Of a DNA stretch of 64,000 nucleotides, positions 50,244 through 59,083 are shown in pieces. Both the position numbers and the translations under genes were made by a program. The notes beneath the pieces are model-generated. The model saw only the letters and a list, made by a program, of their open reading frames with translations. It made no database searches and was not told where the DNA came from. Source of the DNA: Mycobacterium sp. Z3061 (GTDB lineage Bacteria > Actinomycetota > Actinomycetes > Mycobacteriales > Mycobacteriaceae); assembly GCF_031583025.1 (NCBI RefSeq), contig NZ_CP134062.1, forward strand, positions 3,720,001-3,784,000. The letters run 5' to 3'. The stretch's first letter is position 1. Each line of letters begins with the position of its first letter.

Positions 50244-50761
50244 CAGCGCCTGGGCCTGATCCAAAACCTCTTAGAGGCGGATCGAGTGCGTGTCTTACAA
50301 AGAGACGCACACTGACCGTTTTCGCTACCCGCCCGCCATGAACCGGACTACCGTCGGCAATTGGGGGCTTGGGCAGGAGGCAGCCATGTCGAAGCGACAC
50401 CGAGAAAAATGTGCCAGCCCTGCTATGCGGCATCGTGACGTCGGGGGAACGGTTGGCAAGGCGCGGCGCCCCTGGTGTCCAGGCATCACCAATCTTGGCT
50501 GAATCGGCGATCATTCAAGTCCCAGTGTGCTGACGCGTGACCATCGAGCGCAGGCCGTCAATCCATCCTGTCCGTTGGCAACCGCCGCCGATTGACCCGC
50601 TGCCGGTTCTACCTTCGGCTGACATCAGCGCCATCGCGTTCCCAGCCGTCGCGTATACCGATGTGCCAGCCAAGCGCCGGTACTCGGCGCCGACGGGGAT
50701 CTGCTAACACAATTCGCCGGACGCGGCCAACCATTCGTTCGTCGTCAGCCGTTATAGCGGT
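50244..50761. other. Intergenic region without a supported gene
   Basis: About 520 bases of mixed composition with more A and T than the genes around it. A short frame at 50290-50502 has no recognisable product. No repeat or hairpin of note was seen. Confidence 0.45.
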
Positions 50762-50971
50762 TCACGCGACACTGCTGACGATCGCGATAACCAGACTCAG
50801 CAGGGTCAGCACGCCGACCATCACCGCGGCGGCGATCGCCCGGCCGCGTCGGTGCCGGCGTACGTAGTAGATCGCCACCGCGATGCCGGCCAGGATCAAC
50901 GCTGCGTAGGCCGCCAGCCCAACCGTGAGCGCTGCTGTTGAGGCGGCGCTGGCAAGGGTGACATCGTGCAC
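50762..50971 (-). CDS. Small two-helix membrane protein
   Basis: The 69-residue protein has two hydrophobic helices (about residues 14-36 and 46-68) joined by the basic RRHRRGR loop, so the loop should be cytoplasmic. It starts at GTG without a strong ribosome site. The family is unknown. It could be chance, but two well-formed helices with a positive loop are in favour. Confidence 0.5.
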   Translation of the reverse strand: MHDVTLASAASTAALTVGLAAYAALILAGIAVAIYYVRRHRRGRAIAAAVMVGVLTLLSLVIAIVSSVA

Positions 50972-51044
50972 GCCGCGAGCCTACGACTGGATGAGGTGCG
51001 GAGCGCACTCAAGCCCTTCGTACCTAAGGCGGCCCAACGACGAA

Positions 51045-51539
51045 CTAGGAAAGGGGCAGCCCGGTAATACCTTCGAAGAGGAAGGTCACTATTTGCCAAA
51101 AGAAAAAGAAGGGGAGGAAGGGAAAGAACACCCAAAGAGGAGGGATGACGGCCAGAAGAAGTACCAAGACGGGAAAGTAAGTGACAAAGTAATTCAAGTT
51201 CTGCCAGGCGCTTGTTGAGTCAGCCGCTCTCGGACCGGACTCCCGCAACAACGAAGCGATCAATTCCTCGGCGCTGGCATACGCCGAGGAGCTTGCCGTC
51301 AGCTTAGTGACGAATTCCTCGTGAAATGCCGCAGCCTCCCGGGTCACCACCTGATAGTCCTGCGCGTGTTGCGCGAAGAGCTGCGCGATGCCCACCGACA
51401 CCTCGTCGGCCGCAGCGGGGCTCAGCGCAAGAGTCGCACTGGCCGCCGATCGGTGGGCCTCATCGAGTACGGACGCGATCTTTTCCAAATCCGCTGCTGC
51501 CGCGGTCATGATCTCAGGCACCACGCTCACGTTCGACAT
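51045..51539 (-). CDS. PE family protein with aromatic, membrane-like C-terminus
   Basis: The ATG at 51539 gives MSNVSVVPEIMTAAAADLEK, a PE start, and helices up to about residue 95 (EEFVTKLTASSSAYASAEE). The tail of about 50 residues is highly hydrophobic and rich in Phe, Trp, Leu and Pro (VFFPFLPFFFFW core). Such tails are rare in PE proteins and suggest membrane insertion or tight partner packing. The frame is open back to 51779, but PE homology begins at this Met. Confidence 0.85.
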   Translation of the reverse strand: MSNVSVVPEIMTAAAADLEKIASVLDEAHRSAASATLALSPAAADEVSVGIAQLFAQHAQDYQVVTREAAAFHEEFVTKLTASSSAYASAEELIASLLRESGPRAADSTSAWQNLNYFVTYFPVLVLLLAVIPPLWVFFPFLPFFFFWQIVTFLFEGITGLPLS

Positions 51540-52065
51540 ATCTGACCTATCACTTCCAGCGTTCACTTCGGGCGAGGCCGACAGCGCGCAAACCGCCAGC
51601 GAATCGAGCCTCACACGAGCCGACAACCCTGGCTGCAGTAGCGGCCTACCTATATGCGGCTGCAAATCCGATCCGTGCATATTCCCTGTGCAGCGACCGT
51701 GCAGGCTGAATGTCTGGAGACGGCCCGGGGGATCGCAGTCGCACGCCGGAACCGGTGAGCTGTTCGATTTCGCAGCCAAAGCGGCCCAAACTGATTATGT
51801 AGGAACATGTTTCAATGAGGGCTTCGTCTTTTTGGTGCGACCTGCTAGTGGCTGCAATGTCTGTCGAAAGTCTGCGATGGCTTGTTTCTTGTAGGGGTCG
51901 CCGGTGTGTTCGGCCGCAAAGGCGAGCATCTGCCGTAGCGCTGCGTCGCCGTCGTCATTCCCTCTGCGTCGTGCACCTGGCCGGCATTAGGGGAGCGCAC
52001 TGACAGGTACAGCGTCGACGCGGAACGGAGCTGCAGCTTAGCGGTGCCGGAAGGTTGAGTGCGGC
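51540..52065. other. Intergenic region with a possible decayed coding fragment
   Basis: About 530 bases. A minus-strand frame from about 51985 to a TAA at 51795-51797 reads as coding-like sequence (MLAFAAEHTGDPYKKQAIAD, in part), with no start signal or partner, and may be the tail of a lost gene. The rest shows no clear feature. The upstream part must hold the promoter of the PE gene. Confidence 0.35.
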
Positions 52066-52527
52066 CTACTGTCCAGGCGCTGTTTCGAGCGTGTCGGCAA
52101 GGTTGGTGAGCAGCTGTGCGAGGACGCGTTGCTCGGCGGAGTCCAAGCAGGCGAAGATGTCCCGCGCTGCGTCGAGGTAGTCGGTGAGCCAGCGGCGGGC
52201 CTGCTCGTCGCCGCTCTGGGTGACGGAGAGCCGGATGGCGCGGCGGTCGTTGGCGTCGACACTTCGCTCCACAAGATGATCTCGTACAAGCGCCTCGACC
52301 AGCGTTGACGCAGTCCCTTGGGTAACGCCAACCGCGCGGGCAAGGTCAGCCAGCCGAACCGGACCGAGTCGCTGAATCTCGGCGAGCAGCTTGGAGCGTG
52401 GCGTGGACACTCCATGTTCGCCGAGTCGCTCATCGAAGGCCCGCACCACCGACTTGCCGGCCCGGCCGAAGGCGTCGGCCAGTTCACCCGGCAAATGACT
52501 CGCCTGGTCAGTGGGCTGTGTGGCCAT
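52066..52527 (-). CDS. MarR family transcriptional regulator
   Basis: The 153-residue protein has the winged-helix MarR fold: LAEIQRLGPVRLADLARAVG, then the recognition helix TQGTASTLVEALVRDHLVER and the wing with DRRAIRLSVT. It probably represses the divergent dehydrogenase gene and itself. A 12-base perfect palindrome lies between them at 52575-52586. ATG at 52527 is the best start. The ligand is unknown. Confidence 0.9.
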   Translation of the reverse strand: MATQPTDQASHLPGELADAFGRAGKSVVRAFDERLGEHGVSTPRSKLLAEIQRLGPVRLADLARAVGVTQGTASTLVEALVRDHLVERSVDANDRRAIRLSVTQSGDEQARRWLTDYLDAARDIFACLDSAEQRVLAQLLTNLADTLETAPGQ

Positions 52528-52574
52528 TGAGTTCCCGTCTGTCGTTGACCGCAGCATATCAAGCCATCTAATAT

Positions 52575-52586
52575 TTTGATATCAAA
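52575..52586. promoter_or_regulatory. Palindromic MarR-type operator
   Basis: TTTGATATCAAA is a perfect 12-base palindrome in the 84-base gap between the MarR gene and the divergent dehydrogenase gene. This is the expected position of a MarR binding site acting on both promoters. The region is AT-rich compared with the genes. Confidence 0.8.
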
Positions 52587-52611
52587 CAGTTTGGCGTGAT
52601 AGGAGTTGGGC

Positions 52612-53622
52612 ATGAAGGTTTTCGTGACGGGCGGCAGCGGCTTCGTCGGTCAGCACGTGGTGCGCCGCCTGGCCACCGAGGGGCATCAGGTGCTGGGGCT
52701 AGCGCGATCCGGCCGCGCTGCCGAGCTGATTTCGGCTGCCGGCGGGCGACCGGTGAAGGGCGATCTGGCCGACCTGGCACCCAACGGCGAACAGGCCGAG
52801 TGGACAGGTGTCCTCAATGAATGCGACGCCGTAATTCATGGTGCAGCGCGGATGGAGTTCTGGGGCCCAGACGCCGGCTTTCGCCGCGACAACTACGTGC
52901 CCACGGTTGCCCTGCACATGGCGGCCGCCGCGGCCGGGGTTGGCAGGTTCGTACTGATCAGTGCGGCCAGCGTCTCCAGCGGCAGCCAGCGCGCAGCGGT
53001 GGTGGACGAAGGCACCGACAACGGCCGGCCCAACACCGCATATAGCCGCGTCAAGCTCGCTACCGAGCAGGCCGTGCTGTCCGCGGATACACCCACGATG
53101 AGCACCGTGGTGCTGCGCCCGCCGTTTATCTGGGGTGCCGGGATGACCACGGTGACCGAGCTGGCCGATCTTGCGCGGGCCGGTGGGTGGACGTGGATTG
53201 ATCGGGGTCGTCATGTCATGGACTTCGTCCACGTCGACAACCTGGCAGCGGCCGCCGACCTCGCCCTGACTCGGGGGCGAGCGGCCGGCATCTACTACAT
53301 CACCGACGGCAGGCCAATCTCGATACGCGACTTCATGACGCCGCTGTTGGCAACCCAGGGCGTCGACGTGAGCCGGGCGCGCAATGTCCCACTGTGGGTC
53401 GCCGCGCCACTGGGAGCCGCGCTTGATGGCGGCGCCCGGTTGCTGCGCCGGCCCAGTCCGCCGATGCTGACCAACTGGCTGGTCACATTTCTGGGCCACG
53501 ACCGCAGCTATGACATCACCGCCGCCCGCGCGGACCTGGGCTATAGCCCCGACGTTGACCTGACGCAGGGACTTGCGGAAATGATTTCCGGACCTGTCGG
53601 GGCTGACCACACGTCCGGCTAG
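52612..53622 (+). CDS. NAD(P)-dependent epimerase/3-beta-HSD-like dehydrogenase
   Basis: The 336-residue protein starts with the Rossmann motif VFVTGGSGFVGQHVV and has ISAASVSSGS (catalytic Ser region) and YSRVKLATE (YxxxK). It is an extended SDR, close to 3-beta-hydroxysteroid dehydrogenase or sugar-epimerase-like enzymes, substrate unknown. The ATG at 52612 is preceded by TAGGAGT. The MarR gene is divergent and probably its regulator. Confidence 0.9.
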   Translation: MKVFVTGGSGFVGQHVVRRLATEGHQVLGLARSGRAAELISAAGGRPVKGDLADLAPNGEQAEWTGVLNECDAVIHGAARMEFWGPDAGFRRDNYVPTVALHMAAAAAGVGRFVLISAASVSSGSQRAAVVDEGTDNGRPNTAYSRVKLATEQAVLSADTPTMSTVVLRPPFIWGAGMTTVTELADLARAGGWTWIDRGRHVMDFVHVDNLAAAADLALTRGRAAGIYYITDGRPISIRDFMTPLLATQGVDVSRARNVPLWVAAPLGAALDGGARLLRRPSPPMLTNWLVTFLGHDRSYDITAARADLGYSPDVDLTQGLAEMISGPVGADHTSG

Positions 53623-53931
53623 GTGTCGAGGCGCTATGGCCATATCCATTCGAAGCGGGGGCGAGGGCACCCAGGATGCCACATGATTCCTCGGATGAAA
53701 ACGGCGAAGCTTTACTGGTAACCCGCCGTATTCGATTCCGCCGTATTCCACCTGAATTGAGCGGCAACGCGAGCGCCGGGCAGGACTCGAGCCCCTGATC
53801 TTTACAGTGCTAGGGGTGCCGATGAGAGCGATGGCCGCGACTGTTCAGACGCGCTGGGGTTGCCGCGGCTGAGTGGAAAAACGCTCATGTGTATCCAGCA
53901 GTTGTCTTACAAAACGTCGTACACTGTTGCA
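53623..53931. other. Intergenic region with a dispersed repeat copy
   Basis: About 310 bases. The left part contains copy A of a 32-base repeat (53675-53706) whose partner lies beyond the MazEF-like module. No gene is supported. A tRNA-like stretch near 53786-53820 lacks a pairing cloverleaf. Confidence 0.5.
53675..53706. repeat. 32-bp dispersed repeat, copy A
   Basis: The stretch from 53675 to 53706, starting GATGCCACATGATTC, matches 54585-54616 at 29 of 32 positions. The two copies are exactly 910 bases apart and lie on either side of the MazEF-like genes. Confidence 0.85.
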
Positions 53932-54165
53932 ATGGCTGACACAATCACCTTCAGGCCCGACGAAGACACGTCGAAGGCGCTGGAGGTCTTGACCAAAGAT
54001 GGAACCGCCGTGTCCGTAGCCGTTCGGTCTGCTCTTATCGATGCCGCACGGCGGAAGGCCGGCGCGGCGATTCGTGCCGAGGCGGAAAGGCTTGCTGAAG
54101 ACGAGTCCGACCGCGCTGAGGCCATGCAGGTGCTGCGCGACATGGAGACGTTGCGTGCGTGGTGA
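53932..54165 (+). CDS. MazE-like antitoxin
   Basis: The 77-residue protein starts MADTITFRPDEDTSKAL, with a ribbon-helix-helix-like DNA-binding N-terminus and an acidic, Arg/Glu-rich C-terminal helix (ERLAEDESDRAEAMQ), as antitoxins often have for toxin binding. The toxin frame starts 11 bases before its stop. The C-terminal region would neutralise the toxin. The precise antitoxin family is not certain. Confidence 0.85.
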   Translation: MADTITFRPDEDTSKALEVLTKDGTAVSVAVRSALIDAARRKAGAAIRAEAERLAEDESDRAEAMQVLRDMETLRAW

Positions 54166-54466
54166 GGTCTTTCAGTTGCGTGCCCCGCGGGGGAATCGCG
54201 GTCACGAGCAGTCCGGTTCCCGCTACGCTGTAGTAGTCCAGTCAGATCAACTGCCTCTGTCGACATGGCTGGTTGCACCAACATCCACGTCGGCACGTGC
54301 CGCCAGCTTTCGTCCCGAAGTTGAAATCGGCGGCGTGAACACCCGCGTGCTTGCCGAACAGGCCGCCGCAGTCGACCCGGGCCGGCTCGGTACGAGCGTC
54401 GGATTCCTAAGCTTCGATGAGATGCGCCGCGTTGATGCGGCACTCCGCATCGTCCTCGATCTATGA
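54155..54466 (+). CDS. mazF: MazF/PemK-family endoribonuclease toxin
   Basis: From a GTG at 54155 the 103-residue protein starts VRGEVFQLRAPRGNRG, followed by SRYAVVVQSDQL and LVAPTSTSARAASFRPEVE, matching the PemK/MazF beta-barrel fold. These toxins cut mRNA, tRNA or rRNA at short sequences. It overlaps its antitoxin by 11 bases, so they are coupled. The cleavage site cannot be read from sequence. Confidence 0.88.
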   Translation: MRGEVFQLRAPRGNRGHEQSGSRYAVVVQSDQLPLSTWLVAPTSTSARAASFRPEVEIGGVNTRVLAEQAAAVDPGRLGTSVGFLSFDEMRRVDAALRIVLDL

Positions 54467-54584
54467 GCGTCGGGCGGCCGCGATAGCCAATGGATGTGCG
54501 GTCCGCCGTCTGGCCCAGGACGGTCCAGGAGTCAAGCGATGAGTCGGGCGTCAGCACCCGCTGCACAAGCCCGAAAAGAATGCA

Positions 54585-54616
54585 GATGCCACATGATTCA
54601 CCGGGTGAAAACGGCG
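54585..54616. repeat. 32-bp dispersed repeat, copy B
   Basis: The partner of 53675-53706, 29 of 32 identical. It lies 119 bases after the toxin stop and is followed at 54627-54637 by the palindrome GACATAATGTC. Confidence 0.85.
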
Positions 54617-54882
54617 TACTTTAGTTGACATAATGTCGCTTATCGGCAAAACGGAGAACCGGAGTTATGGGTCGACCCTGTGCCTCAACCGGCATGAGCA
54701 CGTCATTTGCCCGAATCCGGGCAACGAAGGCCTCGGGGCCTTATCCCTCGAGTGGCAACGCGCAAGCGCTCGGGCGCCCGAACCATACGCTCGGCGACTC
54801 AGTGCAGCCCCGCACACGAGCACCCGGATGGCCGGCCCACTCGGGCAATCGTCCGCCACTTCGGCTTACGCCTCGACGACAC

Positions 54883-54914
54883 TAAACGTCACTGTGACGA
54901 AATGTTAGGCCGCG
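54883..54914. repeat. Palindromic repeat, copy A
   Basis: CGTCACTGTGACG (54887-54899) is a palindrome with one central base, followed by GAAATGTTAGGC. A near copy follows the SnoaL-like gene at 55763-55793. Confidence 0.75.
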
Positions 54915-55136
54915 GCCCCGGGGCTCCGTCGACTGCTCAACGAATTTCCGCAGAATAACTACGGCCTCACCTATGGTTTGCGTCGGTCATTCGCGATGGC
55001 CCGAATTACCCGCACTAAGGCCCCGGTTGCCCCGGATTCGATGAGAGAAACGCGGGCTGAGATTCTCATTCAATGTGGGCGCCGCAGGTCAGCGAACGAA
55101 GTCTGCCCCACGTTTATAGAGAATGGACACACGCTT

Positions 55137-55712
55137 ATGTCGATACCACCACCTGAAGATTTTCTTGCCACGATGCTCGACGAGTACGCACTAAACAAGC
55201 TTGTGCACGCGTACTGCCGCGCGGTGGACCGCGGCGATCTGGAGACGCTGCGAAGCCTCTACCACGACGACGCTCAAGACGAACATGGTGCGTTCTCATC
55301 GGGCTCGGTGGCCGACTTCATTCAGACACTTGCGGACTCCCGCCGATTCATCGTGTCAATGCAGCATCACGTCACCACGACAAATTTCGCGGTGAGCGGG
55401 AGCTACGCGGAGGGCGAGATCTATAGCATCGCTACGCATACGTTCGCGACCGGCAAGGGAAAGTCCGACTTGGTGATCGGTGGTCGCTATCTCGACAAGT
55501 ACGAGAAGCGGTTCGGCGCTTGGAAAATCACGGAGCGCCAGATCGTCACCGACTGGGCTCAGGTGAACAACCCCTCCGTCGTCGACTTCAGGCACCCGAT
55601 GACCCGTGATACGCCCACGGGCAGCCCTGGTGCGGATGATCCATCCCACAAATTCTTCCAGCTGATTGGAACGAGCTCCGCCAACAGCAGTCGCCCTGCT
55701 CACCCAGAATGA
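55137..55712 (+). CDS. SnoaL-like NTF2-fold protein
   Basis: The 191-residue protein has an NTF2/SnoaL fold: LHALVHAYCRAVDRGD-type helices at the start (ALNKLVHAYCRAVDRGDLE), then an FSSGSVADFIQ segment, a central HHVTTTNFAVSG strand and a GRYLDKYEKRFGAWKI strand. Such proteins are isomerases, cyclases or ring-hydroxylase subunits; the active residues are not decisive here. The start ATG is at 55137. It lies between two copies of a palindromic repeat. Confidence 0.8.
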   Translation: MSIPPPEDFLATMLDEYALNKLVHAYCRAVDRGDLETLRSLYHDDAQDEHGAFSSGSVADFIQTLADSRRFIVSMQHHVTTTNFAVSGSYAEGEIYSIATHTFATGKGKSDLVIGGRYLDKYEKRFGAWKITERQIVTDWAQVNNPSVVDFRHPMTRDTPTGSPGADDPSHKFFQLIGTSSANSSRPAHPE

Positions 55713-55762
55713 ATCAGACCCGCCAGGCGAACACCCCTATCCAACACCCAGCCCTGACCCAT

Positions 55763-55793
55763 TAAAGCGTCACAGTGACGAATTAGGCTGCGC
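55763..55793. repeat. Palindromic repeat, copy B
   Basis: CGTCACAGTGACG (55768-55780) matches copy A at 54887-54899 except for the central base. TAAA before it and GAA...TTAGGC after it are also shared. The copies bracket the SnoaL-like gene, 881 bases apart. Confidence 0.75.
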
Positions 55794-55813
55794 GACAAGG
55801 ATATTCGCATCAG

Positions 55814-57592
55814 TCAGGTCACTCCGATATTCCCTGCTTGGCCGAACAACAGCCCGCCGGTGCCAGCGGTCCCCGGGGCACCAGGTGTCGCGCCGAGCCC
55901 GCCGTTGCCACCGTTGCCACCGTCGCCGGCCAGGACGGCGTTGCCGCCGGCGCCGCCTCTCCCTCCAGGGCCCGAGGGGCCGCCGGCAGTGCCACTCGTG
56001 CCACCGGCACCACCGGTTCCTCCGTTGCCGATCAGTCCTGCGTTTCCAGCGTTGCCGCCGTCTCCGGCAATGTTCTGGAAGGAATTTCCGCCGTCGCCAC
56101 CGTCGCCACCGTTGCCGATCAACGAGGCGCCAGCACCACCTGCACCGCCCTTGCCGCCGAGGAGGCCACCGAGGCCACCTTGGCCACCGGTCCCACCGTC
56201 GCCGACGAGCACGCCCGCGTTGCCACCGGACCCACCCGCACCGGCGCTCTGCGTGCCGCTTCCGCCGGACCCGCCGGCACCTCCATTACCGAACAGCAGC
56301 CCCGCCTTACCGCCGGCCGCGCCGACCGCGCCATTGGTGACCATGCCCAATCCATCCCCGCCGTTGCCCCCGGCTCCGCCGTTGCCGGCAAGAATTCCGG
56401 CCGCGGCGCCGAGCCCACCGGCCCCGGCGGTGGCACCCGCGCCACCGTTTCCACCGGCGCCACCGTTGCCGATCAGTGTTTCGGCCGTTCCGCCGGTCCC
56501 GCCAACGCCGCCCACCGTGGCGCCGCCTCCACCAACACCGCCGTGACCACCGTTAGCGATCAGCATGCCGGCATTGCCCCCGTCTCCGCCTGCGCCACCC
56601 GCACCCGTCAGACCCACCCCGCCAGTGCCCCCATCGCCGCCGCTGGCGAACAACAGCCCGCTGGTGCCGCCGGCGCCACCGAACCCGCCGTTGACAGTGC
56701 CCCCGCCGCCGCTGCCACCCGCCCCGCCGGCACCGGCAAGTAGACCACCAACACCGCCGGCACCCCCACCACCACCGTTGCCTAGCTCTCCCGCTCCGCC
56801 GGCGCCGCCCGCACCGCCGGCGCCCAGAAGAAGTCCACCGGTTCCGCCGCCTCCGCCTGCACCGGCAGTTCCGTTGCCGCTTGCGCCGCCGGCCCCACCG
56901 GCGCCCCCGTTGCCCCAGAGCAGACCACTGGCGCCGCCAGCGCCGCCTATGCCACCCGGATTGAAGCCGGACGCGAGTCCGCCGGCTCCGCCGTGGCCGC
57001 CGTTGCCTCCCAACAAGCCTGCAGCGCCGCCGACTCCACCATTGCCTCCCTTGCCATTGAGAGGTCCGCCGCTGCCGCCCGCTCCACCGGAGCCACCGTT
57101 GCCGAACAACCCCGCTGCCCCACCGGCGCCGCCGTCCTGATTGGCCGCTCCCGAACCTCCGGCCCCGCCGTTGCCGTACAGGATGCCGCCGGCCCCACCG
57201 GTTGCCCCGGTACCGGGCGCGCCGTTGGCGCCGTTGCCGATCAGCGGGCGCCCGAAAAGCGCCTGCGCCGGCGCGTTGACCGCGCCGAGAAGGACTTGCA
57301 ACGGCGAAGCGTTGGCAGCCTCGGCGCTCGTATAACCGACACCAGCGGCGTTCAGACTCTGCACAAAGTCGTTGTGGAAGGCCGAAACCTGCGAACTTAG
57401 CGCCTGATATGTCTCCGCATACGACCCGAATAGCGCAGCGACAGAAGTCGATACCTCATCGACGCCAGCGGACAGTATCTCCGTCGTCGGGGCCAGTGCC
57501 GCCGCATTCGCCGACGCAATGGCCGAACCGATGCCCGCCAGTTCTGGGACCGCCGACGCCAAGATTGCTGACTCGAATACCACAAAAGACAT
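55814..57592 (-). CDS. PE_PGRS family protein
   Basis: The 592-residue protein has a PE domain ([18 protein letters not shown], helical to about residue 95), a linker and about 450 residues of Gly-Gly-Ala/Asn repeats ([10 protein letters not shown] type), ending [13 protein letters not shown]. No enzymatic C-terminal domain is present, so it is a plain PE_PGRS. These are surface or secreted proteins with calcium-binding PGRS folds. It is followed by the secreted-protein gene region. Confidence 0.97.
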   Translation of the reverse strand: MSFVVFESAILASAVPELAGIGSAIASANAAALAPTTEILSAGVDEVSTSVAALFGSYAETYQALSSQVSAFHNDFVQSLNAAGVGYTSAEAANASPLQVLLGAVNAPAQALFGRPLIGNGANGAPGTGATGGAGGILYGNGGAGGSGAANQDGGAGGAAGLFGNGGSGGAGGSGGPLNGKGGNGGVGGAAGLLGGNGGHGGAGGLASGFNPGGIGGAGGASGLLWGNGGAGGAGGASGNGTAGAGGGGGTGGLLLGAGGAGGAGGAGELGNGGGGGAGGVGGLLAGAGGAGGSGGGGTVNGGFGGAGGTSGLLFASGGDGGTGGVGLTGAGGAGGDGGNAGMLIANGGHGGVGGGGATVGGVGGTGGTAETLIGNGGAGGNGGAGATAGAGGLGAAAGILAGNGGAGGNGGDGLGMVTNGAVGAAGGKAGLLFGNGGAGGSGGSGTQSAGAGGSGGNAGVLVGDGGTGGQGGLGGLLGGKGGAGGAGASLIGNGGDGGDGGNSFQNIAGDGGNAGNAGLIGNGGTGGAGGTSGTAGGPSGPGGRGGAGGNAVLAGDGGNGGNGGLGATPGAPGTAGTGGLLFGQAGNIGVT

Positions 57593-57752
57593 TGCGACCC
57601 CTTTGAGTACAGCGCAGCCCGAACCACACTGCCGGGCTGACGGTATCTACTCGGAGGGTCTTCGGCGGTCAAACCGCAAGGGGTGACAGCAACTCCACAA
57701 CAAACTGCCAGCTAATAGCTAAGGCCCGCCCGCATGCTATTGCGACCCGACG

Positions 57753-58106
57753 CTAGGAGCAGTCGCCCACCTGGTCGATGACCTTCTTCAACGGCGCGGC
57801 CGGCGTGACGCCTGGGATGTAGCCGGGATTGTCGGCCGACCAAGCGATCTTGGAACAGTAACCGGGTCCGGTCGGCTGGCCCGCCCGCCAGGTATCGAGC
57901 GTCGGCCGGCAGTTATAGATGTCTGCTGGGTTGGCGAATATCGCGCGATCCGGCACGCCGGGACCGTGCTGCCAGATGATCAAGCCACTGGAGACCGGCA
58001 GATCACAAGGCAGTTCGGGCACGGGAATCCGGATGATGTCGCCATGCGCAAGCGGCGCGACGGCCAGCGCACATGCGGCGAGCAAGGCAGCCGATACAGA
58101 CCTCAT
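57753..58106 (-). CDS. Small secreted protein
   Basis: From the ATG at 58106 the protein has an export signal (MRSVSAALLAACALAVAP, cleavage after HG) and about 95 mature residues with four Cys (PCDL, YNCR, GYCS and the final CS), suiting two disulfides. It has an IWQHGPGVPD segment and no known domain that I can name. The frame is open to 58154. Confidence 0.75.
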   Translation of the reverse strand: MRSVSAALLAACALAVAPLAHGDIIRIPVPELPCDLPVSSGLIIWQHGPGVPDRAIFANPADIYNCRPTLDTWRAGQPTGPGYCSKIAWSADNPGYIPGVTPAAPLKKVIDQVGDCS

Positions 58107-58222
58107 TGGAACGGACAATTCGACTGCCCTCTTTTCTGACCTGTCGGAAGTCACTCCGGATTCCAGGTTAGACCCCGGAGTTCACCAGCAAACGGCTATT
58201 CGAGCGGGTTTACGATGACGCC

Positions 58223-59083
58223 GTGGCGGATGTGACGGTGGCGCTGTTCACCTTCACCAAGAACGAAGCGACCGCGGTGACGGAGTTGCTGGCGCGCCTC
58301 TGCGTCGACCTGCCGACGTTCGGGACCTCCATATGGGCGCAGGCCGGACCGGGCGACGAAGCGTTGGAGGGCCGCCTTTCTGACGGCAGGTCCGCCCGGC
58401 TCGAGCACCATGCCTTGAGCGCCCAGGGGAATGTCGTCGCTGCGGCCGCTCTCAGCAGATCGACCCGGGAGAATCGGGCCGACTACTACGTCTTCTACGG
58501 CTGCTGTGGCACCCTCGACCGCAGGCTGGTCGGCAAGGTATTCCGCGCGGAGAAGGTGTCCTATCTGTCGTTGGGAGTGGTGGCCGCTTCGGCCGAAGGT
58601 GAAGTCGTGCAGTTGCAGAACAAATGGATTGTGCGTACGCAACCCAGCGAGCAAGCCCCGCTCGAGGCCATCGAGTTGCGGGCAGGGGCAGCGGGCGCTC
58701 CCGGGTCCGTATGGGGGTTGGACGTTCCCGACGCTCACGTGCTCGCCACCGACAAAGTGATCAAGATTTCGCCGGGTGTCGCACCGGCGCCATTGAATTC
58801 GCCCTCGGGCAGTCCCGTCTACGCCAAGGAGAATTGGACCTACTCGCTGGCGCTTGCGCTCCACTCGCAACTGACGACCAAGCCCATACTCGTCGATATG
58901 GAGTCCTTCGGTATCGCGTCCACGATGCGCGCGCTGGGCTTGTGTGAGCGCGTGCTTGTCTTGCGTGTCGCATCAGATGCGTTGGCCGACAAGGCAGATC
59001 AACGCGAGGAGGATCAGCTCGACTTTCTCAGGGCCGGTCTGCCTGACCTGGCTGCCGCGATTTCAACGATCCTGGGACTTTGA
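58223..59083 (+). CDS. Nucleoside-phosphorylase-fold protein
   Basis: The 286-residue protein has an open alpha/beta PNP_UDP_1 pattern: VALFTFTKNEATAVTELL at the start, a central YYVFYGCCGTLD, a LVDMESFGIASTMRALG segment (the Met-Glu that holds ribose in MTAN/PNP enzymes) and VLRVASDALADKADQ. It may split a nucleoside or SAM-derived compound. The neighbour starts immediately after its stop, and no ribosome site separates them. In some defence systems this fold serves as a nucleotide-depleting effector, but that is only a possibility here. Confidence 0.82.
   Translation: MADVTVALFTFTKNEATAVTELLARLCVDLPTFGTSIWAQAGPGDEALEGRLSDGRSARLEHHALSAQGNVVAAAALSRSTRENRADYYVFYGCCGTLDRRLVGKVFRAEKVSYLSLGVVAASAEGEVVQLQNKWIVRTQPSEQAPLEAIELRAGAAGAPGSVWGLDVPDAHVLATDKVIKISPGVAPAPLNSPSGSPVYAKENWTYSLALALHSQLTTKPILVDMESFGIASTMRALGLCERVLVLRVASDALADKADQREEDQLDFLRAGLPDLAAAISTILGL

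Larger units (their letters stand above)
54467..55136. other. Intergenic region with repeats
   Basis: About 670 bases without a supported gene. It contains copy B of the 32-base repeat, a short palindrome GACATAATGTC at 54627-54637, a CGTCAC-T-GTGACG palindrome, and a TGAGA/TCTCA pair near 55040-55070. A plus-strand frame at 54633-54908 shows no family signal and I do not call it. Confidence 0.5.

Noticed and set aside
50290..50502. 70-codon plus-strand frame in intergenic DNA
   Set aside because: No ribosome site, no family and basic, unstructured composition.
53780..53825. tRNA-like stretch (reverse of GGCTCGAGTCC and CTGTAAA) near the first repeat, possible att remnant
   Set aside because: The anticodon stem does not pair, and no integrase or tRNA gene is near.
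54633..54908. 91-codon plus-strand frame between the toxin and SnoaL-like genes
   Set aside because: Low-complexity residues, no conserved pattern, and it overlaps palindromic repeats.
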